Assembly: GCA_028687475.1 (NCBI GenBank)
Contig: JAQUAB010000004.1
Location: 1 to 64,000 of the forward strand
Source: Candidatus Gracilibacteria bacterium
Lineage (GTDB): Bacteria > Patescibacteriota > Gracilibacteria > BD1-5 > UBA2023
Reading direction: 5' to 3'
DNA length: 64,000 nucleotides
This document shows positions 51,721 through 62,556 of the stretch, piece after piece. Position numbers and translations under genes: made by a program. Every line of letters starts with the position of its first letter. Position 1 is the stretch's first letter. The notes under the pieces are model-generated. The model was not told where the DNA came from. It saw nothing but the letters and a program-made list of their open reading frames with translations, and searched no databases.

Positions 51721-53232
51721 TTAATTGCCTCGATATGAGAGCGCTTCAAGAATATGTGGAACTTCGACATAAGATGATCACTCTATATCAGCTATAGTAC
51801 GGGCAACGCGAAGAATTCGATAGAAAACACGTGTCGAAAGATGCAATTTTTCTGTCGATGATATGGCGATCTTCTTCGCCTCTTCTTTTATAGATCAGTA
51901 CTTCTCTATGTCGACGTTCGACATTTCCGCATTTCTATGGAGCTTTGTTCCTGAGAATCGTTCTTTCTGAATACTGCGAGCGTGTTCGACTATTTTTCTG
52001 AGTTCTTCGGTGGTCTGATTCTCAGATTTTCTCTCGAGTTCGCCGACCTTTATGCGAGGAACCTGGATGAATATATCGACACGATCCAGAATCGGTCATG
52101 ATAGACGAGAACGATAGCGTTCTATAGTGTGAGACGAACAGATACATTCTTTCTCAGGATCACCCATATAACCACATGGACAAGGATTCATCGCTCCCAC
52201 AAGCGAAAAACGGGAAGGATAACGACAACTCATATTGACACGGTTGATCGTTATTTCGCCATCTTCGAGTGGTTGGCGAAGTGTCTCGAGAATATGTTTG
52301 TCGAACTCGAGGAATTCATCGAGAAAAAGAACTCACTTATGTGCAAGAGAAATTTCTCCTGGTCTTGAATCTCTTCCACCACCAATGATAGATGCTTCAC
52401 TCGCAGTATGGTGAATGATTCGGAATGGACGCTCAGTCACAAGTGGCATATCTTTCGAGAGAAGTCCAGCAACAGAATATATCTTTGACAACTCAATCTG
52501 CTCCTCCGTATCCATAGAAGGAAGGATTCCTGCAAGCGCTTTGGCGAGCATGGTTTTCCCTGATCCAGGAGGTCATTGCATCAGGATATTGTGTCCACCA
52601 GCAGCAGCAATGAGAAGCGCTCGTTTCGCTTGTTCTTGTCCATGGATCGACACAAAATCGACAACCATATGGGTTCGTGGAGCCTCATTGATATCGAGCT
52701 TCGGACGAGGTACAATCTCTTGCTCTCAGGAGAGCATCTTGACCGCTTCATCGAGTGTAGAAATCCCGATGACATCAATATCCGGAATAACAGAAGCCTC
52801 TTCGATATTTGCTATCGGGAGAAATATTCGCTTCATTCCCATCTCGCGTGCGAGTATTGTCGCTGGGAGAGCTCACTGAATACTTCTCACATTTCCATCG
52901 AGCGCGAGTTCCCCGAGAAAAAGGGAAGTTTTTATAATTGTATCATCAAACTCACATTCTTTCCCGAGAATTCCGAGAGCAATCGGAAGATCGTAGATGG
53001 GTCATTTTTTCTTGATATCTGCTGGTGCAAGATTGACGGTGATGCGACTTCCACCCGGGAAACTATATCCAGCATTTTTGATAGCGCTTCTCACGCGTTC
53101 CCGACTCTCCTGAATAGCGGTATCACCGAGTCATACGATGGTGAATTGTCCAATGCCCATCACTACATCGACCTCTACTTCGATCAGATTTCCATGAATT
53201 CCATAAATGGATGCAGAAAAGAGTTTTTGCAT
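51721..53232 (-). CDS. comM: ComM/YifB-family AAA+ helicase
   Basis: 503 residues, nine TGA codons. N-terminal Lon-like domain ([39 protein letters not shown]), the Mg-chelatase AAA+ core ([19 protein letters not shown] with first Gly [13 protein letters not shown]), [16 protein letters not shown] and the C-terminal lid [12 protein letters not shown]. ComM is a branch-migration helicase that aids integration of transforming DNA. The tsaB-like gene begins 11 bases later. Confidence 0.94.
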
Positions 53233-53400
53233 AACAAAAATATTGAAAATATATATTTATCCTAGTCATGAATTTTGAAAAAACAAAGGTTTTCCATATT
53301 TTCTCTTGTTGTAAAGTGAAAATATGTCCGAATATTTGGTGATGTTCTCCTTTTTTGGTACTATACAAAGGTGAAACTTCCCAATATAAAACAGAAACAT

Positions 53401-56388
53401 ATGCGTTTGTATTCCATAATTCTTGGTTGTATTCTTTTTCTCTTGAAAATAGAGTCTTCTTTTGCTATTGTAACTCGTCCAGCAACAGCATCAGAAAAAG
53501 AATCTTCAGGATTTTTTTCCGATTTTTCCACTTCTTTTGGAAGTTTTTTATCCATCGTTTGGAACTTTCTTCTTTTTGTTTTGATTGTATGGTTTCTGAT
53601 CAAGGTGATGCGCATGACATATGAAGTGCTCATGGCGAATCGACTTGTCTATCTCAAAGTTACTCTTCCTCGTGCTGATTCCAAACTCGACAAAGAAAAA
53701 GAAACAAAAAAAGATTTCAAAGAAAAAGTGGGAATCATGTCCGTCTTCTACAAGAGTGTACATAATCTCACGCAATCGAGCGCTTGGGATACGGTGATGA
53801 ATGTGATTTTTCGCCATGCCAAAATTTCCCTAGAGATTATGTATCACGATGGTATGGTACATTTCTATGTTATTGGCTACAGAGAACACGTTGCGCTTGT
53901 GATTCAGCAAATCACTTCGAATTATCCGGATGCGGAAGTCAAACTCATCAATAAGAAGGATTTTCCAGAAATTAAACCACTTGGTTTCACACTTCAGGCC
54001 GCGACAGTAGGCAAAAATACAGATGACGTTTTCCCGATTAAGACATATAAATATTTCGAAGATGATCCACTTTCGACATTTACGAACAATTTTGGTTCAC
54101 TCAAGAAAACGGATATCGCTAGTATACAGTTTGTCGTGAAACCTCTGGGACATCGTTGGAATCGAAAAGCAAAAAAAGCAGCCTGATTGCTTGCAAAATG
54201 AGAGTATAAAAAATGAATAAAATCAGGACTTTTTATGACGATTATCAAAGGAATTCTTGCTCCAATTTCTTGGCTTCTGTACCGGTTTATCAAAAATGAA
54301 GCAGATCCATCATCTATGGCGCCATGAGCATCGAGCGGTGATGCTTATAAGATATTCAATCAAGCAGAAACAGAATCACAGAAAATGGTGGGGGAAAGTG
54401 CGGGCCAGCCTGGTTTTGAATGTTCTATTCGGATTCTAGTCGCGTCTGATACGAGCGCATCAGCAAAGAATGCGCTTTCGAGTCTTGTGGCTGCAACCAA
54501 TGTCTTCACTGACGAGTATAATAATCAGCTCGACAATCCACAGATGATGGAAGATCCACTTCGTTTTTTCTTTACACCAATTCGTTATTTCGCGTATCAG
54601 TATAGATTGCTCGGTGTACTTCAGAGCGTGAGTCGATTTTCTTGTGATGAGATGTCGACTATGTTTCATTTTCCAGATATCAACTACAACAAGTCACCGA
54701 TTATTTCGTGGCTCGAATACAAGATGCTGGCTCCTCCAGCGAATCTGAAATTTCCGAAAGAACCATTGATTCTGAAGGATTATAAACGGGATAAAGATGG
54801 GAATATCTATACGGATGATGGTTCGCTTCTCCGTGTGGATAAAAATAAAAATCTCTATCGTGATGAAAATAAAGATCTGGAGCTTGTCGGAGGCATGAAA
54901 GTAAGTGTCTACAAAGATGGTGAAAATATCGGAAAGCCGATTGATGCGGGGAAAACGCCAATTCAGATTGATGAACATCGAAAGATGCAAGGATTTCCAC
55001 TCTACAAGGATGGAGTTCTGATGGGATGGAATGAATATCGCAACAATAAGACACCGATCTATTTCATGAAAAAAGATCGAGGACGACACCAATATATTAT
55101 CGGTAAATCCGGTTGAGGTAAGTCGGTATTTATCGGTTATCTCGCGCGTCAGGATCTCTGGAATGGTGATGGGCTCTGTGTGATTGATCCACATGGTGAT
55201 CTCGTTGAAGATGTTGTCGCTTTTACACCAAAAGAACGTGCAAAAGACATGATTGTTTTTGATCCAGCAGATTACGAACGTCCAATGGGACTCAATATGC
55301 TCGATATTATTGCAACCGATCCAGCTCTTCGTGGTATCGAAAAAGACCGTGCTGCGCTGGATGCAACTTCTATTTTCATCAAGATGTATGGTGATGAGAT
55401 TTTCGGGCCACGCATTCAGCATTATTTCCGTAATGGATGTCTCACACTCATGGATGATGAAGACGAATGAGGAACGCTGATTGATGTTCCACGACTTTTC
55501 ACGGATGAAGCATTCATGAAGTACAAGACTTCGAAAATCAAGAATGTGATGGTGAAATCCTTTTGGGAACATGAATATGCTCAGACCGGAGATCGAGAAA
55601 AACAAGAGATGATTCCATTTTTCTCAGCAAAATTCGGACCATTCATCACGAATACGACGATGCGTAATATCATCGGTCAGACAAAATCTGCCTTCAATCT
55701 TCGCCAAGTGATGGATGAACAAAAAGTACTCATGGTGAATCTCTCGAAGTGACGAATCGGAGATCTCAATGCACAACTTCTAGGTCTGATCATGGTATCG
55801 AAAATCAATATGGCAGCGATGAGTCGTGCCGATATGCCAGAAGATCAACGTAAGGATTTTTATCTCTATGTGGATGAATTCCAGAATTTCGCCACAGACA
55901 CATTCGGAGAAATCCTTTCTGAAGCTCGAAAATATCGACTCGCGCTCATCATGGCACACCAATTCATCGCACAGATTGGTGGCTCGGGAGATAAATATGG
56001 AAAAGGAGGAGGGAAGCCATCTATCAAAGATGCAGTATTCGGAAATGCAGGTACAATTATGTCATTCAAGGTGGGGGCAGAAGATGCTGAATATCTCGAA
56101 AAAGAGTATGCACCACTCCTCTCGCAACAGGATATTATCGGTATTGCGAACTTCACGACGTATTGCAAACTCAATATCGACAATGCATCGACTCGACCGT
56201 TCGATCTTAAGACTATTTGGGATAATACATACAAAAATCCTGAAGTCTCAAAAATCATCAAAGAATATTCTCGCAAGATGTATGGTCGAAAAAAAGAATA
56301 TGTCGATATGGAAATCGAAGCCCGAATGGGTATAATTCGGGATGAACCAGATAATTCGTCATCTTCTCCTGATAGTAGCAGCTCCTAA
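53401..56388 (+). CDS. VirD4/TraG-like coupling ATPase, paralog 3
   Basis: 995 residues from the ATG at 53401, which starts a signal/anchor sequence (MRLYSIILGCILFLLKIESS); an in-frame ATG 30 bases upstream is possible. A second membrane span follows (SIVWNFLLFVLIVWFLI), then soluble domains with an inserted repeat-like segment (KRDKDGNIYTDDGSLLRVDK ... KNLYRDENKDLELVG ... VSVYKDGENIGKPID). The motor has Walker A IIGKSG-G-GKSV with a UGA-encoded Gly, DPHGDLVEDV, and Walker B YVDEFQNF. Ser-rich C-terminus. First gene of an operon with a phosphatase and VirB4. Confidence 0.87.
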
Positions 56389-56396
56389 TTCTTCTT

Positions 56397-57635
56397 ATGC
56401 TTCACAAAATTCTTCCCATTATCGTTCTTCTTCTTGTTGGTCTTGATACCATCTTTTTGATGGGATTATCTGGAAGCAGCTTTTCGAAAGATATTATCCA
56501 ATACTTTCCTTCATGGTCCATTATATTTATCATACTTCAACTTCCCATTTTGTATGGAATTGTGTACTTCGGATATATCGGACCTGTGCAACGGTTGAAT
56601 CAGAGTATTGCACGATTCATGACAGGAACAGAAGAAGAACCAAGTGTTACAGCCAATGCATGGAGTAAGGGAATGAATCATGTGATTGAATTTTTCGTGA
56701 AGAGCCTCCAGATTCTGAAGATATTCAAACAAGAACTTCGTGATGGAAGAAAACTTCGTTCCGAAGTGGAAATTGCGAGTGAGATTCAGCGCCATGTGAT
56801 CGCCAATGAGGAAACAACAATTCCGTCGCTAGAAGTCGCACTTGCTACTACTCCAGCTTCGGAAGTGGGATGAGATAGTCTCGATATTATTACAGGAATA
56901 GATAATAATTATTATATCTATGTTGGTGATGTCACTGGACATGGTGTTCCGAGTGGTTTTGTCATGATGATGGTGAATGCTCTGATTTCCGCATTTGCTA
57001 CGGAAGAAACAAACGGTGCTCGTATTCTCGCCGAAACAAATCGTATCTTGAAGCCTCGTATCAAGCAGAATATGATGATGACCTGTATCATGCTTCGCTG
57101 GAATGAGACAGAAAAAAAACTCTACTATACTGGTGCTGGACATGAACATCTTCTCGTCTACAAAGCTACCGAACAAAAAGTATATAAAATCAAGTCTGGA
57201 TGAGTGGCACTCGGTATGGTGCGCGATTCTTCCAAGATTCTCAAAGAACAACAAATTCTCTTCGACAAGAATGATATTATTATTCTCTATACTGATGGTA
57301 TTACGGAGGCGCGTCTTCATTCTGAACAAAATGGAATGCTTTTCGGTATTGATCGTATTGTCAAATCAATTATGGATGTTCAGGTAAAAACAGCGGAAAA
57401 TATTTTTCGCCAGATTACGATTGATCTTTCCGCATTTATGGGGTATCGACATAAACAATATGATGATATCACGCTTTTTGTAGCACGATTTCTCGGAACC
57501 GATGCGAAATGAGTGACCCTCAGTGATATTCCTCGAGACATTGATCGGAGTCTCATCACTGAATGGAATTGGTGACAACCAATCAATCAAAAAACCAATG
57601 AGCAAAATGGAGTTTCCACCCCACAAAATAGTTAA
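56397..57635 (+). CDS. PP2C-type (SpoIIE/RsbU) protein phosphatase, membrane-anchored
   Basis: 412 residues. Two N-terminal membrane spans (KILPIIVLLLVGLDTIFLMG; WSIIFIILQLPILYGIVYFG), a linker helix, then the PPM phosphatase domain: EIASEIQRHVIANE, metal-binding YVGDVTGHGVPSGFVMMMVN, YYTGAGHEHLLVY, IILYTDGITEA and YDDITLFVARF. Four or more TGA codons. Such enzymes dephosphorylate anti-sigma antagonists or other phospho-Ser/Thr proteins. Tight position between VirD4-like and VirB4 genes suggests control of that apparatus (inference). Confidence 0.9.
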
Positions 57636-57647
57636 TACTTTCTTTTT

Positions 57648-59582
57648 ATGCCCGTTCCTACACTTACAGAACTTGTCGAGAAAAATTATACAGGAGATGT
57701 CGAATGACTCGAATCTCCTCAGGATTCTTTTGTATTGCCAAAAGAAGCGGTTGTCGAAGATGTCGAAGTAGCTTCGATAGTTGATAAAATTCCCAACAAA
57801 CCAATTATCAATTTTTCTGATCCAGATAAGAAACTCACAAAAGAAGAAGCACTTGAACTCAAGGAAACAGAACGAGAATACAAGGAAGCACTTGCATATG
57901 TGAAGGATATGATTGCTCCTGCTATGATGCGTATCGACGCAACCAAGCTCCAAATCGGAGATACGTATGTGCGTACGATTTTTACGTATGCTTATCCCGA
58001 TGTACTCGAAGGGAATTGGCTTTCGCCTCTCATCAACTGGGATGTGAAATTCGACGTGTCGATGTTTGTCTATCCTGTCGATAGTGATCGTGTGATGCGT
58101 TTCTTGCGCAAACGTCTCACACAGCTACGTTCTCAATATGCCATCAATCGTGAGAAGGGGCTTATCGGAGATCCACACCTCGATGCCCAGATTCAAGATG
58201 TAGAGGAGCTTCAGGTTTCACTCACTCGTGGTCAGGAGAAATATTTCCATCTTTCGCTCTATATCACAACGTATGCGGAAAGTGAAGATGAGATGAAAAA
58301 ACTGTCGAATACACTCGATGTGATGCTCTCAGGACGCAATATCCTCACGAAACAAGCGTATCTCCGTGCTGAACAAGGATTTATCGCGACAGGACCATTT
58401 GCTCGTGACGAAGTGAATGTATATAGAAATATTTCTACAAAAGGTCTTTCTACGACATTTCCATTCAGTTCGAATTCGCTTTCGCAAGATGATGGGATTT
58501 TCTATGGAATCAATACACACAATAATTCTCTCATTATTTTCGATCGATTCCAGACTGAGAATGCGAATATGTGTGTCTTCGCAAAATCCGGTTGAGGAAA
58601 ATCGTTCGCTGTAAAGCTGGAGATTCTTCGTGCACTCATGCTTGGAACAGATGTTATCGTTCTTGATCCTGAGAATGAGTACCGTGCTCTCGTAGATACG
58701 GTTGGTGGAACATATCTGAATATCAACCTGAATTCCGATGAACGTATCAATCCATTCGATCTTCCACGAGCATTGAAGGATACAGATGCTCATCCTGGAG
58801 ATCTTCTTCGTGGTGCAGTCGTGAATATGCTGGGGCTTTTGCATCTCATGCTCGGAGTGATTACTCCGATGGAAGAAGCATTGCTCGAAAAAGCGCTTAT
58901 CACAACGTATTCGCTGAAGGGAATTACGATGGAAGATGATAATATCGAAGGGAAAGAAATTCCTCTCATGAAGGATCTTCTCTCAGTGCTCGAGACGATG
59001 GATGGTGCACGCTGACTCGTCGAACGCTTGGATAAATATGTGAATGGTATTTTCTCTGGCGTATTTTCTCAGCTCACGAATGTGGATCTGAAGGAAGGAC
59101 TGGTAGTATTCTCAGTACGTGATCTGGATGAGATACTTCGCCCGATTGCCATGTATATTCTCCTGAACTATGTCTGGAATGTAGTGCGTTCGAGTGAGAA
59201 AAAACGCCTCCTCGTTGTGGATGAAGCATGGAATATCATGCAGTATGAGGATAGTGCAAAATTCCTCTTCGGTCTCGTGAAGCGCGCCCGAAAATATGGA
59301 CTTGGAGTGACGACGATTACTCAGGATGTTGAGGATTTCATGACGAATCAATACGGAAAAGCGATTGTGACGAACTCATCGATCCAACTTCTCCTGAAGC
59401 AATCACCTGCTTCTATCGATGTCCTTCAGGATATATTCAAACTGACAGAACAGGAGAAGTACATTCTTCTGAATGCTTCTGTTGGTACTGGACTCTTCTT
59501 TGCTGGAGGGGAACATGTGGGTATTCAGATTCTCTCATCCTACTTCGAAGAGAAAATTATTACTACGAAACCAAACGTCTAA
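57648..59582 (+). CDS. virB4: VirB4-like type IV secretion ATPase
   Basis: 644 residues. N-terminal VirB4/CagE-type domain, then the motor: Walker A FAKSG-G-GKSF with UGA-encoded Gly, IVLDPENEYRALVDTVGG, and Walker B LLVVDEAWNIMQ followed by RKYGLGVTTITQDVEDFM. The DPExEY and DEAW motifs are typical of VirB4/TraC/ConE. Powers pilus assembly or substrate transfer. Start is 12 bases after the phosphatase stop. Three TGA codons. Confidence 0.93.
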
Positions 59583-59669
59583 CCTTTTCGTTTGCCTTTT
59601 TCACCTTTTTCTTTAGAATACCGCCGTCAAATCGGTATTTTTCCGTATTTAATTTCTAAAATTTCTTTT

Positions 59670-60233
59670 ATGATTACAGCTCTTAAGGCTCGTACAGGTA
59701 CTGTACTTCGAATTGATGGTGGACTTTTTCTCGTAGTAAAGCACGAAATGCGTCGTGGTGGTCGTGGAGCAACCAACGTTGCAATGCGTCTCAAGAATCT
59801 CATCATCGGAAATACTCAGGATAAGGTAATGGACTCTGAAGAAAAGCTTGAGGATGTTGTTCTCGAACGTGCAAAGGCAGAATTTCTCTACCAATCAGGT
59901 GATGATTTTTCTTTCATGAATCAGGATACATACGAGACAGTCGATCTCCATGCGGATGATGTGGGTGATGCTGCAGTATATCTCAAAGAAGGTCTTGTAG
60001 TAGATCTCCAGACTTTCGAAGGGAAGTTCATCGGTATCGTTCTCCCACTTCGTGTCACACTTCAGGTAGTTGAAGCTGATCCATCTGTAGCAGGTAATAC
60101 TGCTGATGGAAAAGTGGACAAGCTCGTGAAGCTCGAAACTGGACTCGAACTTCGTGTTCCAGGATTCATTAACCAAGATGAGTCAATCGTTATCAATACT
60201 GAAACTGGTGAATATCTCGAACGCGCAAAATAG
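59670..60233 (+). CDS. efp: Elongation factor P with Arg at the modification site
   Basis: 187 residues with the three-domain EF-P fold: KARTGTVLRIDGGLFLVVKH, the domain I loop RRGGRGATNVAMRLKN, VELHADDVG-like domain II and the end GLELRVPGFINQDESIVINT. EF-P rescues ribosomes at polyproline. The tip residue is Arg32 in GGRGA rather than the usual Lys34 in PGKG. No TGA codons. A perfect terminator follows. Confidence 0.96.
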   Translation: MITALKARTGTVLRIDGGLFLVVKHEMRRGGRGATNVAMRLKNLIIGNTQDKVMDSEEKLEDVVLERAKAEFLYQSGDDFSFMNQDTYETVDLHADDVGDAAVYLKEGLVVDLQTFEGKFIGIVLPLRVTLQVVEADPSVAGNTADGKVDKLVKLETGLELRVPGFINQDESIVINTETGEYLERAK

Positions 60234-60237
60234 TCTC

Positions 60238-60265
60238 TAAAAAACCTCCAATTGGAGGTTTTTTT
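60238..60265 (+). terminator. Terminator after efp, shared with the converging methyltransferase gene
   Basis: AAAAAACCTCC/GGAGGTTTTTT with loop AATT. Confidence 0.85.
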
Positions 60266-60884
60266 ATTTGATGATGGAGAGCGTATTTCTCCTACTCTCG
60301 AATATTCTATTCTCAACCACTTCCAATCGTGCTTCCTCAAATAATTCTGCAAGTTCCTCTACAGTGAATCCATGATAGTATCGCATGAATTCTCCGATTT
60401 TGATATCGAAATCGCCGTTTCATCGATGATTTTTCGCGTAGCGTTCTTGGTTGAGGAGATTCCAGTTGGTCATATAGATTCTTCCATTGGGTGCGAGGAG
60501 TTCTTTTGCTTGTTTTAGAGTTTTGATGCGCATATCTCGGTCTTCGAGATGATGAAATGATGCAAGAAAAAGTATGCATTCGTAGTTCGTAGTTCGTAGT
60601 TCGTAGTTCGTGAGAGATTCCATCGGACAGACCTCGAATTGATGATTTGGATGGAGTTTCTGTGCCTCGGCAATCATTCATTTCGAACTATCGATTCCAA
60701 AATAATTTTGAATTTTGAATCCAGAATTTTGAATTTCTTCCAAGAATCTTCCATTTCCACAGCCAATGTCGAGCACAGAAGAAAATCCCTGTTTTCTCAT
60801 GTCTTCGATGATGTAGTCGAGTTCTGGCCAGGGATGATTTCTTCGGCTGTTCGAGAATGTGGTAGCGAAATTATCGTAAGACAT
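60264..60884 (-). CDS. Class I SAM-dependent methyltransferase
   Basis: 206 residues, two TGA codons. Motif I VLDIGCGNGRFLEE, motif II-like NYFGIDSSKGMIAEA, FLASFHHLED and ELLAPNGRIYMTNWNLLNQE. The methyl acceptor is unknown; SxTNYE... related Patescibacteria proteins resemble tRNA wobble or small-molecule methylases. A heptanucleotide repeat (CGAACTA, over four copies, 60575-60612) lies inside the coding region and encodes the TNYELRTTNYE insert. Confidence 0.85.
60575..60612. repeat. Heptanucleotide tandem repeat inside a methyltransferase gene
   Basis: GTAGTTC repeated about five times on the plus strand (CGAACTA on the coding strand). A change of one unit would shift the reading frame. 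Confidence 0.85.
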
Positions 60885-60887
60885 AGA

Positions 60888-61487
60888 TTATTCAAAAATG
60901 CTCTTCCAGCCCTTCAGATACCAGCGGCGGAAGAAGACCATAAGGAAGTAGATAAAATTTGCAATGACAAGATACAGCCAAAAAAGGGTTGTTTCAAAAG
61001 TAGGATTTCCAAGAGCCAAAAGAGCAAATATATTACTCACGGATGCAAATAGATAAAGGAGAATGGTTTCCGTCCAAGGCTGAAGCCATCACTTCTTAAA
61101 AGTTGGGAGGAAAGCTAGAAAATCAATGATAGCTGATAAAATCACCGCATTGGTAACATCTCGGAATCAGAAATAGTAGGCAAGAAATACAATCGAGAGA
61201 GTAAGACAGAAATAATCAAACCAATTAATACGTATCCTTCGAAATAGGCGTAAACCGAAGATAGTTCCGAGTATGAGAAAAAAGCAGGTGATAAATCATG
61301 GAATAAAGGCAAGATATTCACTTTCTATAAAGAGAACATACGAGTTGAATCCTACCAATATAAGCCAAATAAATGAGGAAAATGGGTGTGGAATGGTTCT
61401 TCCACGAAACACGTCCTTCCAGTACGGGAAAATTCAAGCAAGATAGAATATGGTGCTTATGGATGCAAATACAAGCTCTCTTTCCAT
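60888..61487 (-). CDS. Multi-span membrane protein of unknown family
   Basis: 199 residues with about seven hydrophobic segments (FASISTIFYLAGIFPYW, SSFIWLILVGFNSYVLF, CFFLILGTIFGLRLFRR, LTLSIVFLAYYFGFRD, ATVSNIFALLALG-like, LYLVIANFIYFLMVFFRR). Four TGA codons. It starts 2 bases after era and ends 3 bases before the methyltransferase, so the three are one operon. Confidence 0.72.
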
Positions 61488-61489
61488 AC

Positions 61490-62374
61490 CTATTTCTTAG
61501 GAAATAATCTTTCCAGAACTTTCGAATTCTTTCTCCAGTTTTTATCGACTTTCACGCGCAGTGCGAGGAATATCTTTTTTCCGAAAATATCTTCGAGGAT
61601 GAGTCGGGACTTGGTTCCAATATTTTGTATCTTTTTCCCTCATTTTCCGATGACGATGACTTTCTGAGAATCGGCTTCTACATTGATATAGGCTTGGACT
61701 TTCATGAGCGTCGGATCCTCATTTTCTATTTGCTCAATATCGACATAGCAAGCATAAGGGATCTCGTCGCCCAATTCCTGGAAGAGTTGTTCACGAATAA
61801 TCTCTGAAATACGAAGATCCATTGTCTGGACAGTGTAATAGTCGGCATCATAGAGAAATGGCCCTTCAGGAAGCATTTCCGCTATTTTCTGTGTCAGTTC
61901 CTCGAATCCTGTTCGTGCGACGGAATCAATGCGAAGGTCGACTCATTTTTGTGGATAACTCTTCGTATCCATATCTTGTTTGGTTTCGATGCGAAGAACG
62001 GGTTGGGGAATCTTTTCGAGAAGCGTGTCGATGCGGATATCCTCATCACCGTAGGGGCGAGTCGGGTCGAGAAGTCGCACGATGACGTCCGCATCACGGA
62101 GAGACGAAAAAGCTTCAGAATTGATGCGCTCGTTGATCTCATAAGCTTTCTGGCTGCCATATTGTTCACCTCCGTGGTGGTGGATTCCCGGAGTGTCGAG
62201 AAAAATAATTTGGATTCATTTCTCTTCGTCGGTGAAAATCCCAGGAATGGTTCGTTGAGTTGTTTGCGGGCGATGAGAAATAGCACTGACTTTTTCTCCG
62301 ATGAGCGCATTGATGAGGGTGGATTTTCCAGCATTGGGTCGGCCGATGATGGCGACATATCAGACTTTTGGCAT
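61490..62374 (-). CDS. era: GTPase Era
   Basis: 294 residues. G1 [12 protein letters not shown], effector region [16 protein letters not shown]3 [10 protein letters not shown], an unusual G4 TKQD in place of NKxD, then the KH domain ending [19 protein letters not shown]. Four TGA, including the Gly of KVGYVAIIG and of the KH loop GKGG. Assists 30S maturation. Starts a three-gene operon. Confidence 0.95.
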
Positions 62375-62496
62375 GAATTTTGGTTAATTTTTCGAACTAT
62401 AACTCTTATTTTTCGTAGTTTTTATGTGAACGAGAGTATAGTGAGAATCGAGGAAAGTGCAAAAAATAAGAAACTGGATAAAATGTCAAAATTACA

Positions 62497-62524
62497 TTGA
62501 CAAAGAATTTTTAGTATATAAAAT
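62497..62524 (+). promoter_or_regulatory. Promoter of the GGDEF gene
   Basis: TTGACA (62497-62502) and TAAAAT (62519-62524), spacer 16; the start codon is 33 bases downstream. Confidence 0.6.
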
Positions 62525-62556
62525 AAACTCTTCTTATCTAAAGAACAAACACGAAA

